Assembly (NCBI GenBank): GCA_900315075.1
Contig: OMXV01000007.1
Location: forward strand, 62,001-126,000
Length of the DNA: 64,000 bases
Direction: 5' to 3'
Source: an uncultured Prevotellaceae bacterium
GTDB taxonomy: Bacteria; Bacteroidota; Bacteroidia; Bacteroidales; Bacteroidaceae
Below are positions 17,525 through 28,600 of the stretch, in pieces; positions within the stretch are counted from its first letter, which is position 1, and the number at the start of each line of letters is the position of its first letter. The translations under genes and the position numbers were made by a program. Below the pieces are notes generated by a model. The model saw only the letters and a list, made by a program, of their open reading frames with translations. It did no database searches and had not been told where the DNA came from.

Positions 17525-19429
17525 CTAATGTGTGATTTTCATCGTAAATCCTCCGCCGGGAGCCATGTGTACCTTGACCTTCTGACTTTTCTTTACGTTG
17601 TTTTTTGCATGTCGATAGTCTGTGGCATCACGGTCGGCATTCACACCATCACAGAATAGTTCACACAATGATGTATCTGCTGTGAGCATGTCAAGGGAGA
17701 ATTCCACATCACGAGCATTCCAGTTGGTCATACCAGCGATATACCAGATGTCGCCTTTGCGCCTGGCGATGACCACATATTCACCAATTTCCCCACACAG
17801 ACAGATTGACTCGTCCCAAGTAGTGGGAATAGGTGCGATAAAATCGGTTGTCTCCTGTTCTTTCATATATTTTGTGGGTGAGTCTGCCAACATTTGCAGT
17901 GGGGCGTCAAATAATGTGTACATGGCCACTTGATGGGCACGTGTGCCTTGACTCATAGGATGATTATTGTTGCCAAAGAATTGGTCTTTTGTCGCGTTTG
18001 CCATAGCGCCAGGTGTATAATCCAAGGGACCGACAAGCATGCGAAGGTAAGGGATGGTCACATCATAGAGAGGTTGGTCGTGAAGAGGTCCGTCACCGAC
18101 ACGAGGTTCCCATTTGGAATTTTCAAGTCCTTTCACGCCCTCAAAGTTCACAATGTTGGGATAGGCATACTGTATGCCTGTCGGGCGATAGCCATGGAAA
18201 TCGAGAAGTAAGTGATGGCGCACAGCACAGTTGGCCATCTCCAATGCTGATTGCATCACCACCTGGTCATCACGATCGAAGAAATCCACTTTGAATCCTT
18301 TGACACCGAGGTCGCTATAGTACTTGAAACATTGCTCCATATCCTTAATGGCATTGCGCCAACTCGACCAGAGGATGATTCCCACGTTTTTGTTCTTGGC
18401 ATAAGATAGCAGTTCTATGAGGTCTATTTCTGGGCTCATTTCCATGAGTGTCTCCTCTGAACTCCATCCTTCGTCTATGATAATATATTCCAGATGATTC
18501 TTGTGGGCGAAGTCAATATAATATTTATATGTGTCGGTATTCATGCCGGCACGGAAGTCCACACCTGTCAGATTTGTGTTGTTCCACCAGTCCCATGCTA
18601 CTTTTCCAGGTTTAATCCATGAGGTGTCCTTTAGACGGCATGTCGGACCGTATCTCCTGGCTATGTCATTGCAAGGCAGTTGCGCATCGTTCTCTGTAAC
18701 AACGAGGATGCGCCAAGGCATTGCTGCCTGTCCTTTGATTTTTGCGATATAGTCTGCTCGCTCTGTAGGAATGAGGTTCAGACGTGAAAAACCGCCAATT
18801 TCCTCTTGGAGAGGGTAGGGGGCAAAGTCGGCCGAAAGCCCATGGCTGCCTTTCTTCTGAAGAAACATACCTGGATAGTCGAGAACATTGGCATCAAGTA
18901 TGACGGCGAGTTTACCCTTGGGAAGTCGCACAGCAAGAGGGTTGATGGCCAAGGAGTCACCATACATCTGCGACAGCGGTTGCATATCGTAGTAACTCTC
19001 AAAAGAGTAACACCATCGTTCTCCACTGCGGTTATCATTTACATAGGGAATATAAGCGGGAAAGTCTTCAGCGAACATGAATTCAGCCGTCTCGTCATGT
19101 ACCAGAATGGGTTTCTTTCCGTTGTAGAGAATACGATAGGCCACAGCATCATTGTCAACATGCATCTCAACGGTATATAATTTGTTGGCGATGATGGCGA
19201 CATTTTTGTCCTTCGACAGTTTACCCTTCATGTTCTTCAGATGACCGTTGATGCCTATTTCTGAATGTGTAAGCACTTTTGTACCGGCATGTTCCACCTC
19301 CCATGTCAAGCTTTCTGCTTCCATGTGGATGGTCACTTGCATTTTGTTGTCGGGTGATGATACTTTGAGGTCGGTAGCCCAAATCGATAAACTAAAACAT
19401 AGTAATAGGGCGGTGAAAATCTTTTTCAT
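17525..19429 (-). CDS. GH97 family glycosidase, probably retaining type
   Basis: The 634-residue exported enzyme (signal peptide ending SIWA, residue 18) has the GH97 N-terminal beta-sandwich (about 20-270), a TIM barrel (about 275-530) and a C-terminal domain. WDWWNNTNLTGVDF, YIIIDEGWSS and GFKVDFFDRDDQ are family motifs. Asp382 in KVDF sits where retaining GH97 members carry their nucleophile; the inverting SusB group lacks it. An alpha-galactosidase-like or related retaining activity is therefore likely, suited to pectin or hemicellulose side chains. It is the last gene of the SusC-SusD-lipoprotein-PL1-GH97 operon, one base from the PL1 stop. Confidence 0.88.
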   Translation of the reverse strand: MKKIFTALLLCFSLSIWATDLKVSSPDNKMQVTIHMEAESLTWEVEHAGTKVLTHSEIGINGHLKNMKGKLSKDKNVAIIANKLYTVEMHVDNDAVAYRILYNGKKPILVHDETAEFMFAEDFPAYIPYVNDNRSGERWCYSFESYYDMQPLSQMYGDSLAINPLAVRLPKGKLAVILDANVLDYPGMFLQKKGSHGLSADFAPYPLQEEIGGFSRLNLIPTERADYIAKIKGQAAMPWRILVVTENDAQLPCNDIARRYGPTCRLKDTSWIKPGKVAWDWWNNTNLTGVDFRAGMNTDTYKYYIDFAHKNHLEYIIIDEGWSSEETLMEMSPEIDLIELLSYAKNKNVGIILWSSWRNAIKDMEQCFKYYSDLGVKGFKVDFFDRDDQVVMQSALEMANCAVRHHLLLDFHGYRPTGIQYAYPNIVNFEGVKGLENSKWEPRVGDGPLHDQPLYDVTIPYLRMLVGPLDYTPGAMANATKDQFFGNNNHPMSQGTRAHQVAMYTLFDAPLQMLADSPTKYMKEQETTDFIAPIPTTWDESICLCGEIGEYVVIARRKGDIWYIAGMTNWNARDVEFSLDMLTADTSLCELFCDGVNADRDATDYRHAKNNVKKSQKVKVHMAPGGGFTMKITH

Positions 19430-19430
19430 T

Positions 19431-21518
19431 CTATTTCACAACGATTTTCTTATTTCCAATGATATAGATACCTTTAGGTAGTTGTTGTATCTCGTCAGGA
19501 GAGATGGATTCCTTAATCAGTCGGCCATCCAGTGAATAGACATTGTTGGCATCGCTTCCGGCAAATGTCATCTCTTTCACTCCAGTGGTAATCACATGAA
19601 GAAATAGGTTGGCCACAATCTGGGCATCCTTGCAGATAAACGACATCTGTCCTGAGGCCACGTTTGTCAGGTCGATTTGGTGAGTCACATAGGCACCACC
19701 GGCACGCGATGGCAACACATACTCGGTGCTGGCGAAGGTGTTGTCGCCAATTTGTTGGATATAGGCTGTCCCCGTGTCGGAGTTGCTATAGCCCATCACA
19801 TCCACACAGCTGACATGAAGTCCCTCGGGGATGTTGATTTTGTAGTTGGCATTGCGTGAGTATTTGATGCCTTTCATACCGCAGCCAGAACCCTCAGCAT
19901 AGCCATTGCCCACTGTGATGCTGAATCCATTGCTGAAGGTCCAGTCGCCATTCGAGGTGTTGGGTGAGAGTTCATAGACTTGTGTTTCGGAAGAACCTTC
20001 AGCCTCCACGATGCTTCCACCTTGCACACCTCCCTCATATTGTGCCGCGGTGATGTCGGCCACGATGGAATTAAGATAGTATTCCAGATTAGTATAACCA
20101 TCGTCACCACGCAGTGTGCCGTCGTTCGCATCGTTGGGATTCAGTCCGTGTGCCGTTTCCCATTCATCGGGCATGCCATCGCCATCGCTGTCGGCAGGTG
20201 CCGGCAGACTGTTCAGTGTAGGCCATGCACTCCAATTTTCATCGGCATCAGCGGGTTTATTGTCGTTTTGGCTGTCAATGATACCTTTGTGGTTGCCAGC
20301 GCCAGTGTAGGTGGCAAGGCCATTGCGGGTGTCATTGATGATGAGTTCATCGTGAGTGTCACGGTGGAGTGAAGCTCCTGCCCAGGCCAGCACTTTCTCG
20401 TAGGCATCCTCGGCGGTATGGGTGGTGGTGAGGATATAGTCGATAGGAGCTGAAAGTCGGATGGTGTCCTTGGTCACGCTGGTGTATAGTCCATCGTTGC
20501 CGCTGGCATCGATTTGATTGTACATACCCCAGGTCCAGTTGTCGCGTGTCACGTCACTGTATTTAGAGTTCACATTGCCATCGACATAGTATTTGCCCCA
20601 GATATGCAGGGTGGGGGCATAGTCTGAATAACTGGCGATATACTCATTAGTGCGGATGCCTATCGCTGCAATGCGCTTCTGCTTGGTTGTGCTGATTTGC
20701 GCAGTACCCGGTCCGGGTTTGTAGTAGTTGTTCACGATGTTCACGTTCATCGCCTCACCGCCATAGCAGCCGTTGCCGCAGTAGTTGTAAAGTACGTTGT
20801 TGCGCATGTCCATCCGCTCGTCGAGTTGAGTGGTGTAGCGCGGCCCCAGACGTGGCACACGACTTTCATGGTGTGCCATTAGGTTGTGGTGGAAGGAGGC
20901 ACCACTGCCACCCCAGTTGCCACCGTAGCCGTGTGACCCTTTGCTGTGTCCCGCATCTTGTAGACTCTGTGAGACGAGGCACCACTGCACCGTGGTGTTT
21001 TTGTTGCCATAGATTGATAGGCATTCGTCGATGCTCCAACTCACGGAGCAGTGGTCGACGATGATGTCTTGTTGGTCGAAACCGCCAAAGCCATCCCAAC
21101 CGTCGGCACCATTCACTTTCACGTTGTTGTTACCCAAACGGAAGCGCATATATCTCACAATGATGTTATTGGCACGGAGTTGTACGGGATAGTCGGCCAC
21201 GCAGATGCCGTTGCCGGGAGCTGTCTGGCCAGCGATAGTCACATTGGCCTTGTTGATGTTAAGCGTAGATTTCAGGTGGATAGTTCCCGATACATCGAAG
21301 ACGATGGTCTTGGTGCCACTTTGGTCGAGTGCCCACCGCAGCGACCCGCTTCCGCTGTCATTGAGGTTGGTCACATGATACACTTTGCCACCGCGACCGC
21401 CGGTGACATATCGACCGAAACCCTCGGCACCGGGGAAGGCTGGTGTTTTCTCCTGTGCCATGGCTCCCATGGCCATAAACAGCATGAAAAAAGTAATGAC
21501 TTGTCTATATTTTTTCAT
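19431..21518 (-). CDS. Secreted pectate lyase, PL1 family, with C-terminal sorting-type tail
   Basis: A 695-residue secreted lyase that should cleave homogalacturonan by beta-elimination. After a signal peptide (site near AMAQ, residue 21) comes AFPGAEGFGRYVTGGRGG, the usual opening of Bacteroidetes PL1 lyases, then the right-handed beta-helix with DHCSVSWSIDE and catalytic-type Arg residues in HHESRVPRLGPR (R220, R223). A calcium-binding DSDGDGMPDEWE motif (about 445-455) follows, then a beta-sandwich and a tail ending LPKGIYIIGNKKIVVK. It overlaps no gene but ends 1 bp before GH97. Confidence 0.92.
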   Translation of the reverse strand: MKKYRQVITFFMLFMAMGAMAQEKTPAFPGAEGFGRYVTGGRGGKVYHVTNLNDSGSGSLRWALDQSGTKTIVFDVSGTIHLKSTLNINKANVTIAGQTAPGNGICVADYPVQLRANNIIVRYMRFRLGNNNVKVNGADGWDGFGGFDQQDIIVDHCSVSWSIDECLSIYGNKNTTVQWCLVSQSLQDAGHSKGSHGYGGNWGGSGASFHHNLMAHHESRVPRLGPRYTTQLDERMDMRNNVLYNYCGNGCYGGEAMNVNIVNNYYKPGPGTAQISTTKQKRIAAIGIRTNEYIASYSDYAPTLHIWGKYYVDGNVNSKYSDVTRDNWTWGMYNQIDASGNDGLYTSVTKDTIRLSAPIDYILTTTHTAEDAYEKVLAWAGASLHRDTHDELIINDTRNGLATYTGAGNHKGIIDSQNDNKPADADENWSAWPTLNSLPAPADSDGDGMPDEWETAHGLNPNDANDGTLRGDDGYTNLEYYLNSIVADITAAQYEGGVQGGSIVEAEGSSETQVYELSPNTSNGDWTFSNGFSITVGNGYAEGSGCGMKGIKYSRNANYKINIPEGLHVSCVDVMGYSNSDTGTAYIQQIGDNTFASTEYVLPSRAGGAYVTHQIDLTNVASGQMSFICKDAQIVANLFLHVITTGVKEMTFAGSDANNVYSLDGRLIKESISPDEIQQLPKGIYIIGNKKIVVK

Positions 21519-21539
21519 TATTGTAGATAATTATGGAAA

Positions 21540-21587
21540 TAATCGAAGGGGAGCAAGGGTATTGTCCCTTTAACTCCCCTTCGATTA
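21540..21587 (-). promoter_or_regulatory. Intercistronic hairpin between lipoprotein and PL1 genes
   Basis: Arms 21540-21553 and 21574-21587 pair perfectly over 14 bp, and an inner AAGGG/CCCTT pair extends the stem. It sits inside the operon after the lipoprotein stop, so it may be a partial terminator or an mRNA-stabilising element rather than a true end. Confidence 0.7.
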
Positions 21588-21607
21588 CTGAATATTAAAC
21601 TCTTACA

Positions 21608-23308
21608 TTAATACCACCTTGGGTCACCCGGAGTGGCCTTAGTGCCACCGAGCTCATTCGTAATGATAGTGAAATCGCTCTGCAGTGGGGCTTTGAAGGT
21701 CTGTGGGGTGTTAGTGCTTAGGGTTGTGCATGGGAAGGCTGCCTTTGGCGATGGATCTTCCTCCGACATTGGTGTCCAGATCACATCACTTGTGACATAG
21801 ATGTCTTGGCATTCCGGCTGGATACTTCCGCTCCAACCCGTGATACCTGAGGTTGCCAATGTCTCTTTGTTGCGACCGCATTGACCGATGATACAGTTCT
21901 TGAAGACGAACTTATCCTTGAATGCTTCCCAGTTCTTGTTGTTGAAGTCGAAGAATGGCTTGGCATCTGCAACGGTATAGACAAAGGTGCAGTTCTCCAC
22001 AACGAGTGAGTTGGGCTGCAATCCCTTGGTACCCACACAAATCTTCTCGGCGTTGGAAACCGAGGTGTTGGTGATGGTCACGTTCTGGATGTCGGCCTTG
22101 GCATTGTCGGCATTGGTCAGTCCGTAGCCACTGATGGAGTCGATGACGCAGTTGTCGAACACCACGTTGTCGATTCTGGCTTCTGTCTGGATACGGCATA
22201 CACCACGTTTGTACTTGATGCTGCTATTGAGGAACTTCAGTGAACCCAGGTTACCATTTGCCTGGTTGAAGTTGAACACGTAAGTGGCACCATAGTGGTC
22301 GCCTGTACGTGGTTTGTTCTCAGTATCGGTGAAGGCGACCTTGTCGAACACCACACCACCCACATAGGAGTCGGCAGCAACACGGAAGTTACCTTCCACG
22401 CCCAACTTAGCCTCACCGGCGAGGCTGAGGCCTGTGACGAAGGTGATTGTACCAGTGGTGGAGGGTAGCTCTATCGTCGTAATGCGGTAGGTGGTACCGC
22501 CTTCGAGTACGATGGTAAGGTCTTTGTCTTGGTATTCGGTCTTGATGAGTGAGTCGAGTGTGTTGGCAAAGCCAGAACCCGAACCTACAGAGAACCATTT
22601 ATAGGCTTTGTCTGCGTCCAATCCGCGCAGGTCAACCACTTCACCGTCGAATTTCTCAGAGGCTGCTGTGGTGAAGCGACGCTTGCCTTTGTACTCACCA
22701 TTCTGATAGGCTTCCACACGATAGGTCGTGCGTGGCTTCAGGCTTTCCACGATTTTCTCGTGTGCAGCAGCTGGGTCAATGGTGGCTTCATACACCAAGG
22801 AATCTTTACTGTCTTCAAACACTTTGAGCATGTCGTAGGCAGCCTCTTCCGACCATTTCACACGAGCAGCGATGTCGATGATGTCGCTTGTCTGGATGCT
22901 TTGAAGCATCGTGGGATAGTCGAGTGTCGTAGTGGTCAGCGTGAAAGGCTTCGATTGAAGGCCTGAGCCCGTATTCTGGGCAATGAGGCTGATGTTGTAC
23001 TCCTTGTCATATTGCAAGCGGTCGAAGCGGTAGAAAGTGGTGTCGGTGCTCACCTCGCGGGTGTCGCTGCCGTCGTTGGCTTCGATTTTGATGGTGTATT
23101 GGTTGGCACTGGAGTAGTTGTCCCAGTTGATAATCATATAGGGATAGTTGTCATCGTCCAGGCCATGGATGATGTTGTCGCCATCGCTGATGACCGGGCG
23201 GAACAGACCATCCATTGCGGGCAGGTCGTCGTCATCGCAGCTGACCATGAATCCTACGCATGTAATAGCTGCCACAAACAGCAGTGCACGATTGAATATC
23301 TTTTTCAT
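21608..23308 (-). CDS. Surface lipoprotein with fibronectin III and beta-helix-like domains (DUF4957/DUF5123 type)
   Basis: A 566-residue lipoprotein with lipobox FMVSC (Cys 24) followed by DDDD, a typical surface-export signal in Bacteroidetes. Residues about 35-215 look like two fibronectin type III modules; 220-560 contain repeating short beta-strands with NCxF/NCVI steps (VVFDNCVIDSISG, VENCTFVYTV) as in the DUF4957/DUF5123 lipoproteins next to pectin lyase PULs. I infer a surface glycan-binding protein for pectin, possibly lyase-like in fold; no catalytic motif can be named. It follows SusD and precedes PL1 in the same transcript. Confidence 0.8.
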   Translation of the reverse strand: MKKIFNRALLFVAAITCVGFMVSCDDDDLPAMDGLFRPVISDGDNIIHGLDDDNYPYMIINWDNYSSANQYTIKIEANDGSDTREVSTDTTFYRFDRLQYDKEYNISLIAQNTGSGLQSKPFTLTTTTLDYPTMLQSIQTSDIIDIAARVKWSEEAAYDMLKVFEDSKDSLVYEATIDPAAAHEKIVESLKPRTTYRVEAYQNGEYKGKRRFTTAASEKFDGEVVDLRGLDADKAYKWFSVGSGSGFANTLDSLIKTEYQDKDLTIVLEGGTTYRITTIELPSTTGTITFVTGLSLAGEAKLGVEGNFRVAADSYVGGVVFDKVAFTDTENKPRTGDHYGATYVFNFNQANGNLGSLKFLNSSIKYKRGVCRIQTEARIDNVVFDNCVIDSISGYGLTNADNAKADIQNVTITNTSVSNAEKICVGTKGLQPNSLVVENCTFVYTVADAKPFFDFNNKNWEAFKDKFVFKNCIIGQCGRNKETLATSGITGWSGSIQPECQDIYVTSDVIWTPMSEEDPSPKAAFPCTTLSTNTPQTFKAPLQSDFTIITNELGGTKATPGDPRWY

Positions 23309-23349
23309 ATTTTGCGATATTTGTTTTGTCGTTTTATATACTCAACTTC

Positions 23350-23401
23350 TTAGGTTAAAGGTTATTGGCAGCATTTGCAACTTCATAACCTTACAACCTA
23401 A
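23350..23401 (-). promoter_or_regulatory. Intercistronic hairpin between SusD and the lipoprotein gene
   Basis: Arms 23350-23365 and 23385-23401 pair over 16 bp with one bulged base. The hairpin starts 6 bp after the SusD stop, inside the operon. It may lower downstream expression relative to SusCD or protect the SusCD mRNA. Confidence 0.6.
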
Positions 23402-23407
23402 ATCAAG

Positions 23408-25603
23408 TTAATAGTTTTCTTTTTCGATAGTAGCTACTACGGCGTTGATGCCTTCGCCGGGATCATTATTGAGGATGCCGTAACCATCGTTGCTCAGCAC
23501 GTCGCTCGAATTGAGGGTGGTCACGCTGATAGGCAACAGGAATGGTACGTTGTGGTCGCTCTTGGTGAGTGCACCGTTGGCATAGCCACGATACAGACGG
23601 GTGGCATAGTCGCTGGCGGCATACACGTCGCGGCGGGTCACACCAGAGGTATTGCCACTCTCTACAACGAATTCCACAGACGAGGGCGCTGTGCCTAAGA
23701 CATAGGTGGTGGCACCGGTGTCTGCATTCTTGGTCTTGGTGCAAGAGGAGTATTCCTTGCCATTATAGACATAAGTGGTGGTGCGCTTGATGAGTTGGGT
23801 GCCCCAGCGGCTGCGGTAGGTGGCTGTTCCCACCACTTCCTGTTGCATCCAGCCATTCTCTTCCATAGTGGCATCATCGTCTGTGGGACGATATTTCTGG
23901 TCGTACCACACGATGTCGGCCTTGGTGTTGGTGCTACCCACACGCTTAAACCACATCTTGTCGGCATATTTCACATAGTTGACCGCCTCGGGGAAGGCTG
24001 CTATCACTTCAGGATTGTTCAGCAGGTCCTCGTTGGTGGAGATACCCCAGCAGAGCATGGTGCGCATAGCCTGCTCAATCTTCTGACCATAGATGTTCCA
24101 GCGAATCAGGTCGAAACGACGGAGTCCTTCTCCGCCAAACTCCCATGCACGCTCATCGACGATGGCATTGAAGAAGGCTTCCTTGCTGTTGAGGTTGGCC
24201 ACATACTCGGTCACATCCTGTGTGTAGGTAGGACTATTGAGGAAGGCGCGGGCACGTACTGTTGTGAGAGCCTCCTTGGCGAGTGCTGTGGGGCCGTTGA
24301 GTTCGTTCTCTGCCTCAGCAAGCATAAGTAGCACGTCGGAGTAGCGCATCAGTGGATAGTTGATGCCAGTACCCTTGGATGAGCTGGAGCCAAGCGATTT
24401 AGTGGCGAGTGCACGGTCCCATTTACCGATGCCCATGCCGGTACCCTCGGTGGGATAGACGATATCGCTCTGGTGTTGCCATTTGCCGCAAGTAACATCG
24501 CGACGTTGGTCGTTGTCGGCGAACGAGATATAGTAGGAGGGGGTCAGACCCACTTGGTTGGTGGTGGTACCATTGGCGCAGCTACCGCTGTTGGTCACAC
24601 CGATGCTCCATCCCACATCACCACCCATTGACTCTACGAATGCCACCTCATAGAGGATTTCGGCATTATTCTCACAGGTGTAGGAATTCTCGTTGGCAAA
24701 TGGAGTGTTGAAGTCGGGATACAGGTTGCGTGGCTTCAATTGGATGAGCTTTTGGCAGTAGTCCTTGGCCATCTGCACATACTCATTGTGTGTGTGGGCT
24801 GTCACTTGCTGTCCGCTGAGGTTGGTGTAGGTTACACTCAGTTCTTCGGAGTTAACATCCAGATAGTCGTCTGCACGTTTCATCTGACCGTCGAAGGCCT
24901 TTGCATAACCGGCGCGGAATAGGGCCAGACGGGCAATCATACCAATGGCGAAGTCGCGGTTCATGCGCTCGATGCCACCAGTGTTCACATCAGAGAATTT
25001 CATTTTTGGCTCGATGTTTACCAGTTCCTGGAGAATCTGGCTATAGACAGCGAACTTGTCGCTACGTGGTTTGTCAAGGTTACCACCCCATTTCGAGGCA
25101 GTATTGTAGTAAGGCACATCGCCCCAGAAACCACACATGAGGTAGTAGCGGTAGGCCTTGATACAGACGGCCTCGCCCTTCATCTGTTGCATCTCGTCGG
25201 TGTTGCCGATGGAGCTGCCGTCGATACCTTCAATCACTTGGTTGGCACGGTCGATAGCCTGCAGGTTGTGGTTCCACATATTGGTCATGTCATTGAAGCC
25301 GGTGATTGCCGACGATTGTAGTGACCATACTGCGCGGCGGTCGCTGCTGGGCACACCGGCACTGGGAGCACTGGCTTCCACATCGGTGTTCTGCATATAA
25401 ACACCACACATACGCGAGGTGTAGGAGTCCTGGCCAAACAAATTGTATGCGCCATAGAGGGCCTGCAGGGTATTTTCCTGATTGGAAAATACTGTGGCGG
25501 CGTCTTTCTGCGAGGGGGAGTCGACATCGAGAATGTCACTGCAGGATGTCAGTGTGATGGCTCCCATGGCTGTGATGGCTATATATATGTTCTTCAGTTT
25601 CAT
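23408..25603 (-). CDS. SusD/RagB-family glycan-binding lipoprotein (pectin PUL)
   Basis: SusD-like proteins form the lid over the SusC transporter and capture oligosaccharides. This 731-residue protein has lipobox LTSC (Cys 21), then SDILDVDSPSQKDAATVFSN, the usual SusD opening. TPR-like helices include RANQVIEGIDG and AYRYYLMCGFWGDVPYYN, and the C-terminal part has YSDVLLMLAEAENELNGP and the RAWEFGGEGLRRFDLIRW motif. It is longer than most SusD proteins, with an extra C-terminal stretch after residue 560. It lies 34 bp after SusC. Confidence 0.95.
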   Translation of the reverse strand: MKLKNIYIAITAMGAITLTSCSDILDVDSPSQKDAATVFSNQENTLQALYGAYNLFGQDSYTSRMCGVYMQNTDVEASAPSAGVPSSDRRAVWSLQSSAITGFNDMTNMWNHNLQAIDRANQVIEGIDGSSIGNTDEMQQMKGEAVCIKAYRYYLMCGFWGDVPYYNTASKWGGNLDKPRSDKFAVYSQILQELVNIEPKMKFSDVNTGGIERMNRDFAIGMIARLALFRAGYAKAFDGQMKRADDYLDVNSEELSVTYTNLSGQQVTAHTHNEYVQMAKDYCQKLIQLKPRNLYPDFNTPFANENSYTCENNAEILYEVAFVESMGGDVGWSIGVTNSGSCANGTTTNQVGLTPSYYISFADNDQRRDVTCGKWQHQSDIVYPTEGTGMGIGKWDRALATKSLGSSSSKGTGINYPLMRYSDVLLMLAEAENELNGPTALAKEALTTVRARAFLNSPTYTQDVTEYVANLNSKEAFFNAIVDERAWEFGGEGLRRFDLIRWNIYGQKIEQAMRTMLCWGISTNEDLLNNPEVIAAFPEAVNYVKYADKMWFKRVGSTNTKADIVWYDQKYRPTDDDATMEENGWMQQEVVGTATYRSRWGTQLIKRTTTYVYNGKEYSSCTKTKNADTGATTYVLGTAPSSVEFVVESGNTSGVTRRDVYAASDYATRLYRGYANGALTKSDHNVPFLLPISVTTLNSSDVLSNDGYGILNNDPGEGINAVVATIEKENY

Positions 25604-25637
25604 AGTCGTTGTATGTCTTTTTGTCCTTTTATATATA

Positions 25638-28600
25638 TTATAAGGTCACGTTAAGACCGAAGGTGAATGCGCGGCTCTTCGGGTATGATGAGTAGTCGAT
25701 ACCAGGAGTGAGACCAGAGTAGCTGCTGTTGCGTACATAGGAGCTAACCTCAGGGTCGTAGCCGGTGTAGTTGGTGATGCAGAACAAGTTGCTGCCAGTC
25801 ACATAGAGACGCAGACGCTGAACACCGACTTTGCGGGTCAAAGCCTGTGGGAGGGTGTAACCGATGGTGACACTCTGTAGACGCAGGAAGGAGGCGTCTT
25901 CGATAGCCCAGTCTGTTGGCAAGACAACTGCCGAACCAAAAGAGTAGGGGCTCCAGTATTCCTTGGCGGGCTGTCCATTGCCACCTTCATTATAGAATGC
26001 CAAATCCTCAAGTGAGGTGAGCAATGTACCGTCGTTCGGGTTCATGTACGAGTAGCTGTTGGCTTGGCGCATGAACGAGAGCATATTGGGATAAGTACCC
26101 GAGCGATACTGCTGCGAAGATGCTATCTTGTTGGCATTGTAGATGTCGTTGCCATAAGTAAAGGTAAAGTTGGCTGAGAAGTCGAAGTCATAGACTGTAC
26201 CGCTGAAGCCGAAACCACCGGTGAAGTCGGCATTGGTGTCGCCAATCACTACGATATCGTTGGCATCTACCACACCGTCGGGAGTACCATTTGGACCACT
26301 TACATCCTGTAACTTGACTGTACCGGGACGGATGCCGATGGCACCGCCGAGGAGTGATGTGGTGGGTACACCGTCTTTCAACTGATAGGTGTTGTTGCTG
26401 GCGTCGTAGCTTTCAAAGTCGGCGGTGGTATAGTAGCCGGCATTCTTCCATCCGTAGATAAGTCCGATGGGGTCGCCCACGCGTACGATATAGTCTTGCT
26501 GGTTGCGGTTGTCGGTGCCAGCCCATCCTGATGGGAACGTCATCTGGTCGAGACCGTTGGCAATCTTTTCCACGTTGGAGTTATCGAAGCCGATGTTGAA
26601 GTTTGCGTTTAGAGTAAAGTTCTTCTTCTGGAAGATGACGCCATTGAGGCTCACTTCCCAACCCTTGTTACTTGTCTCTGCGCAGTTCTCCCAAACTGAA
26701 GTGTAGCCAGCGGCGGAGATGTCGTGATTGATGAGCAGGTCGGTGGTGTTGTTCCAGTAGTACTCGATGCTACCGCTCAGGCGCTCATGGAAGAGACCGA
26801 AGTCGAGACCAATGTTACGGGTGGTACGTTTCTCCCAAGTGATATTGGGGTTGGCGAGCACAGAGGATGCTGAGAGGTCGGTATTTGAAGATTCACCCAC
26901 ACCGTAGCGTTTGCTACCACTATTGAGGTTGTACAGCTGCAGGAAGGTGTTGTTACCAATGCGGTTGTTACCTACCTTACCGTAAGAGAGACGCAGTTTC
27001 AAGTTCGACAACCATCCCTTTGTTTTCTCCATGAATGGCTCTTCGATGATACGCCATGAAGCAGCAGCAGCGGGGAAGAAGCCCCACTGATTGCCGTGGG
27101 CGAACTTCGAGCTACCATCCTCGCGGAAGGTCAGCGTGAGCAGATAGCGGTCTTTATAGTCGTAGTTGATACGTCCGAAGTAGGAGAGCAGGCGTACATC
27201 GGCGCTCACCGTACTCTCAGCGCGCAGAATGGCACCGTCGCCCTGGCTGGCGAAATTGGCGAAGACATCGTCGGGCGACATCGACTTGCTGTAGCGGGTA
27301 CCATACATATAGTTCTGGTCTTGCATTTGGTTACGATATTCCTGACCAACCATCACGTTCAGGTGGTGAACGTCCTCAAAACGTTTGTCGTAACTCACGT
27401 TCACACTCTCACGGAGGGTGCGAACATTCACTTTCGTCCAGTCGGCCAGTGGCATACCACCTACATAGGAAGCCTGATTGGTGGTGTGACCCCACCAGTT
27501 CTTGGTTTCATTGAACTGATACTCGTAGCCACCTTCAACATGTGCCTTCAGACCTTTGATGATGGTCCAGTCGAGAGAGGCGTTGAAGCCGAATTTACGG
27601 TTGTCGCGCTTGCGCCAATATTTCTGGGCTTGCTCGGCAAGGGTCATCTGGCTGTCCTGCCATTCCTCATATTCCTCGTCACTCATCTTTGAGAAGTCGG
27701 GGGTGACAAACTCCGAAAGACCTTTGGTGGCCACCGAGGTGATAGCCTGCGAGGTACGAATTTTGTAGGTTCCACCCTGTGTTCCCTGACCATTGACAAG
27801 CTGATCGGTTACATTGGCTTTCAAGTTGAAGACAAGGTTCTTGCTGATGTCGTGGTTGAGTTTGAACATGAATGCGTAACGGCTGAAGTCGTTGTTGGGC
27901 ATCAGACCACCATTGTAGTCGTAGGTGCCAGAGAGCGAGAACTTCGTCTTGTCGGTACCACCGGTGAGACCGATGTTGTGGCTCTGCGACAGCACGTCAG
28001 CGCCGAACATATCCTCTTGCCAGTCGATAGCCTCAATGCTCTTGTAGAGATAGAGATCGTCGAAAACGCCAAACTGCTTGTAGAAGGAGTTGAGGTTGCT
28101 GGTGCCGCGGATAAGGGCATACTCATAATTCGACATCACATAGTCGTAGGTGTCCATAGGGTCAAGGCGCTTCGACACTGTCTTTGTCTGAAGGAAACCG
28201 TTGTAGGTGATTTGTGTCTTACCGCTCTTGGCATTCTTCGTGGTGATAAGGATAACACCATTAGCACCCTGCGAACCGTAGATGGCGGTCGAGGAAGCAT
28301 CTTTCAGCACGGTGATATCCTCAATGTCATTGGGGGAAATGTCGCTGATGGATTCGGTTTGGAAACCATCGACCACATACAGTGGGCTGTTGTCACCAGT
28401 AATAGAACCACCACCACGCACACGAATCAGAATTTCGGCATCGGGCGAACCGTCGGTAGTTGTGACGTGCACACCAGCCATCTTTCCGGTAAGGGCCTCA
28501 CCCACGTTAGGCACGGGCACCTTCGTCAGTTCCTGACCTTTTACCGTGGCAACAGAACCTGTGAGGTCTTTCTTGCGGGCGGTACCATAGCCGATAACGA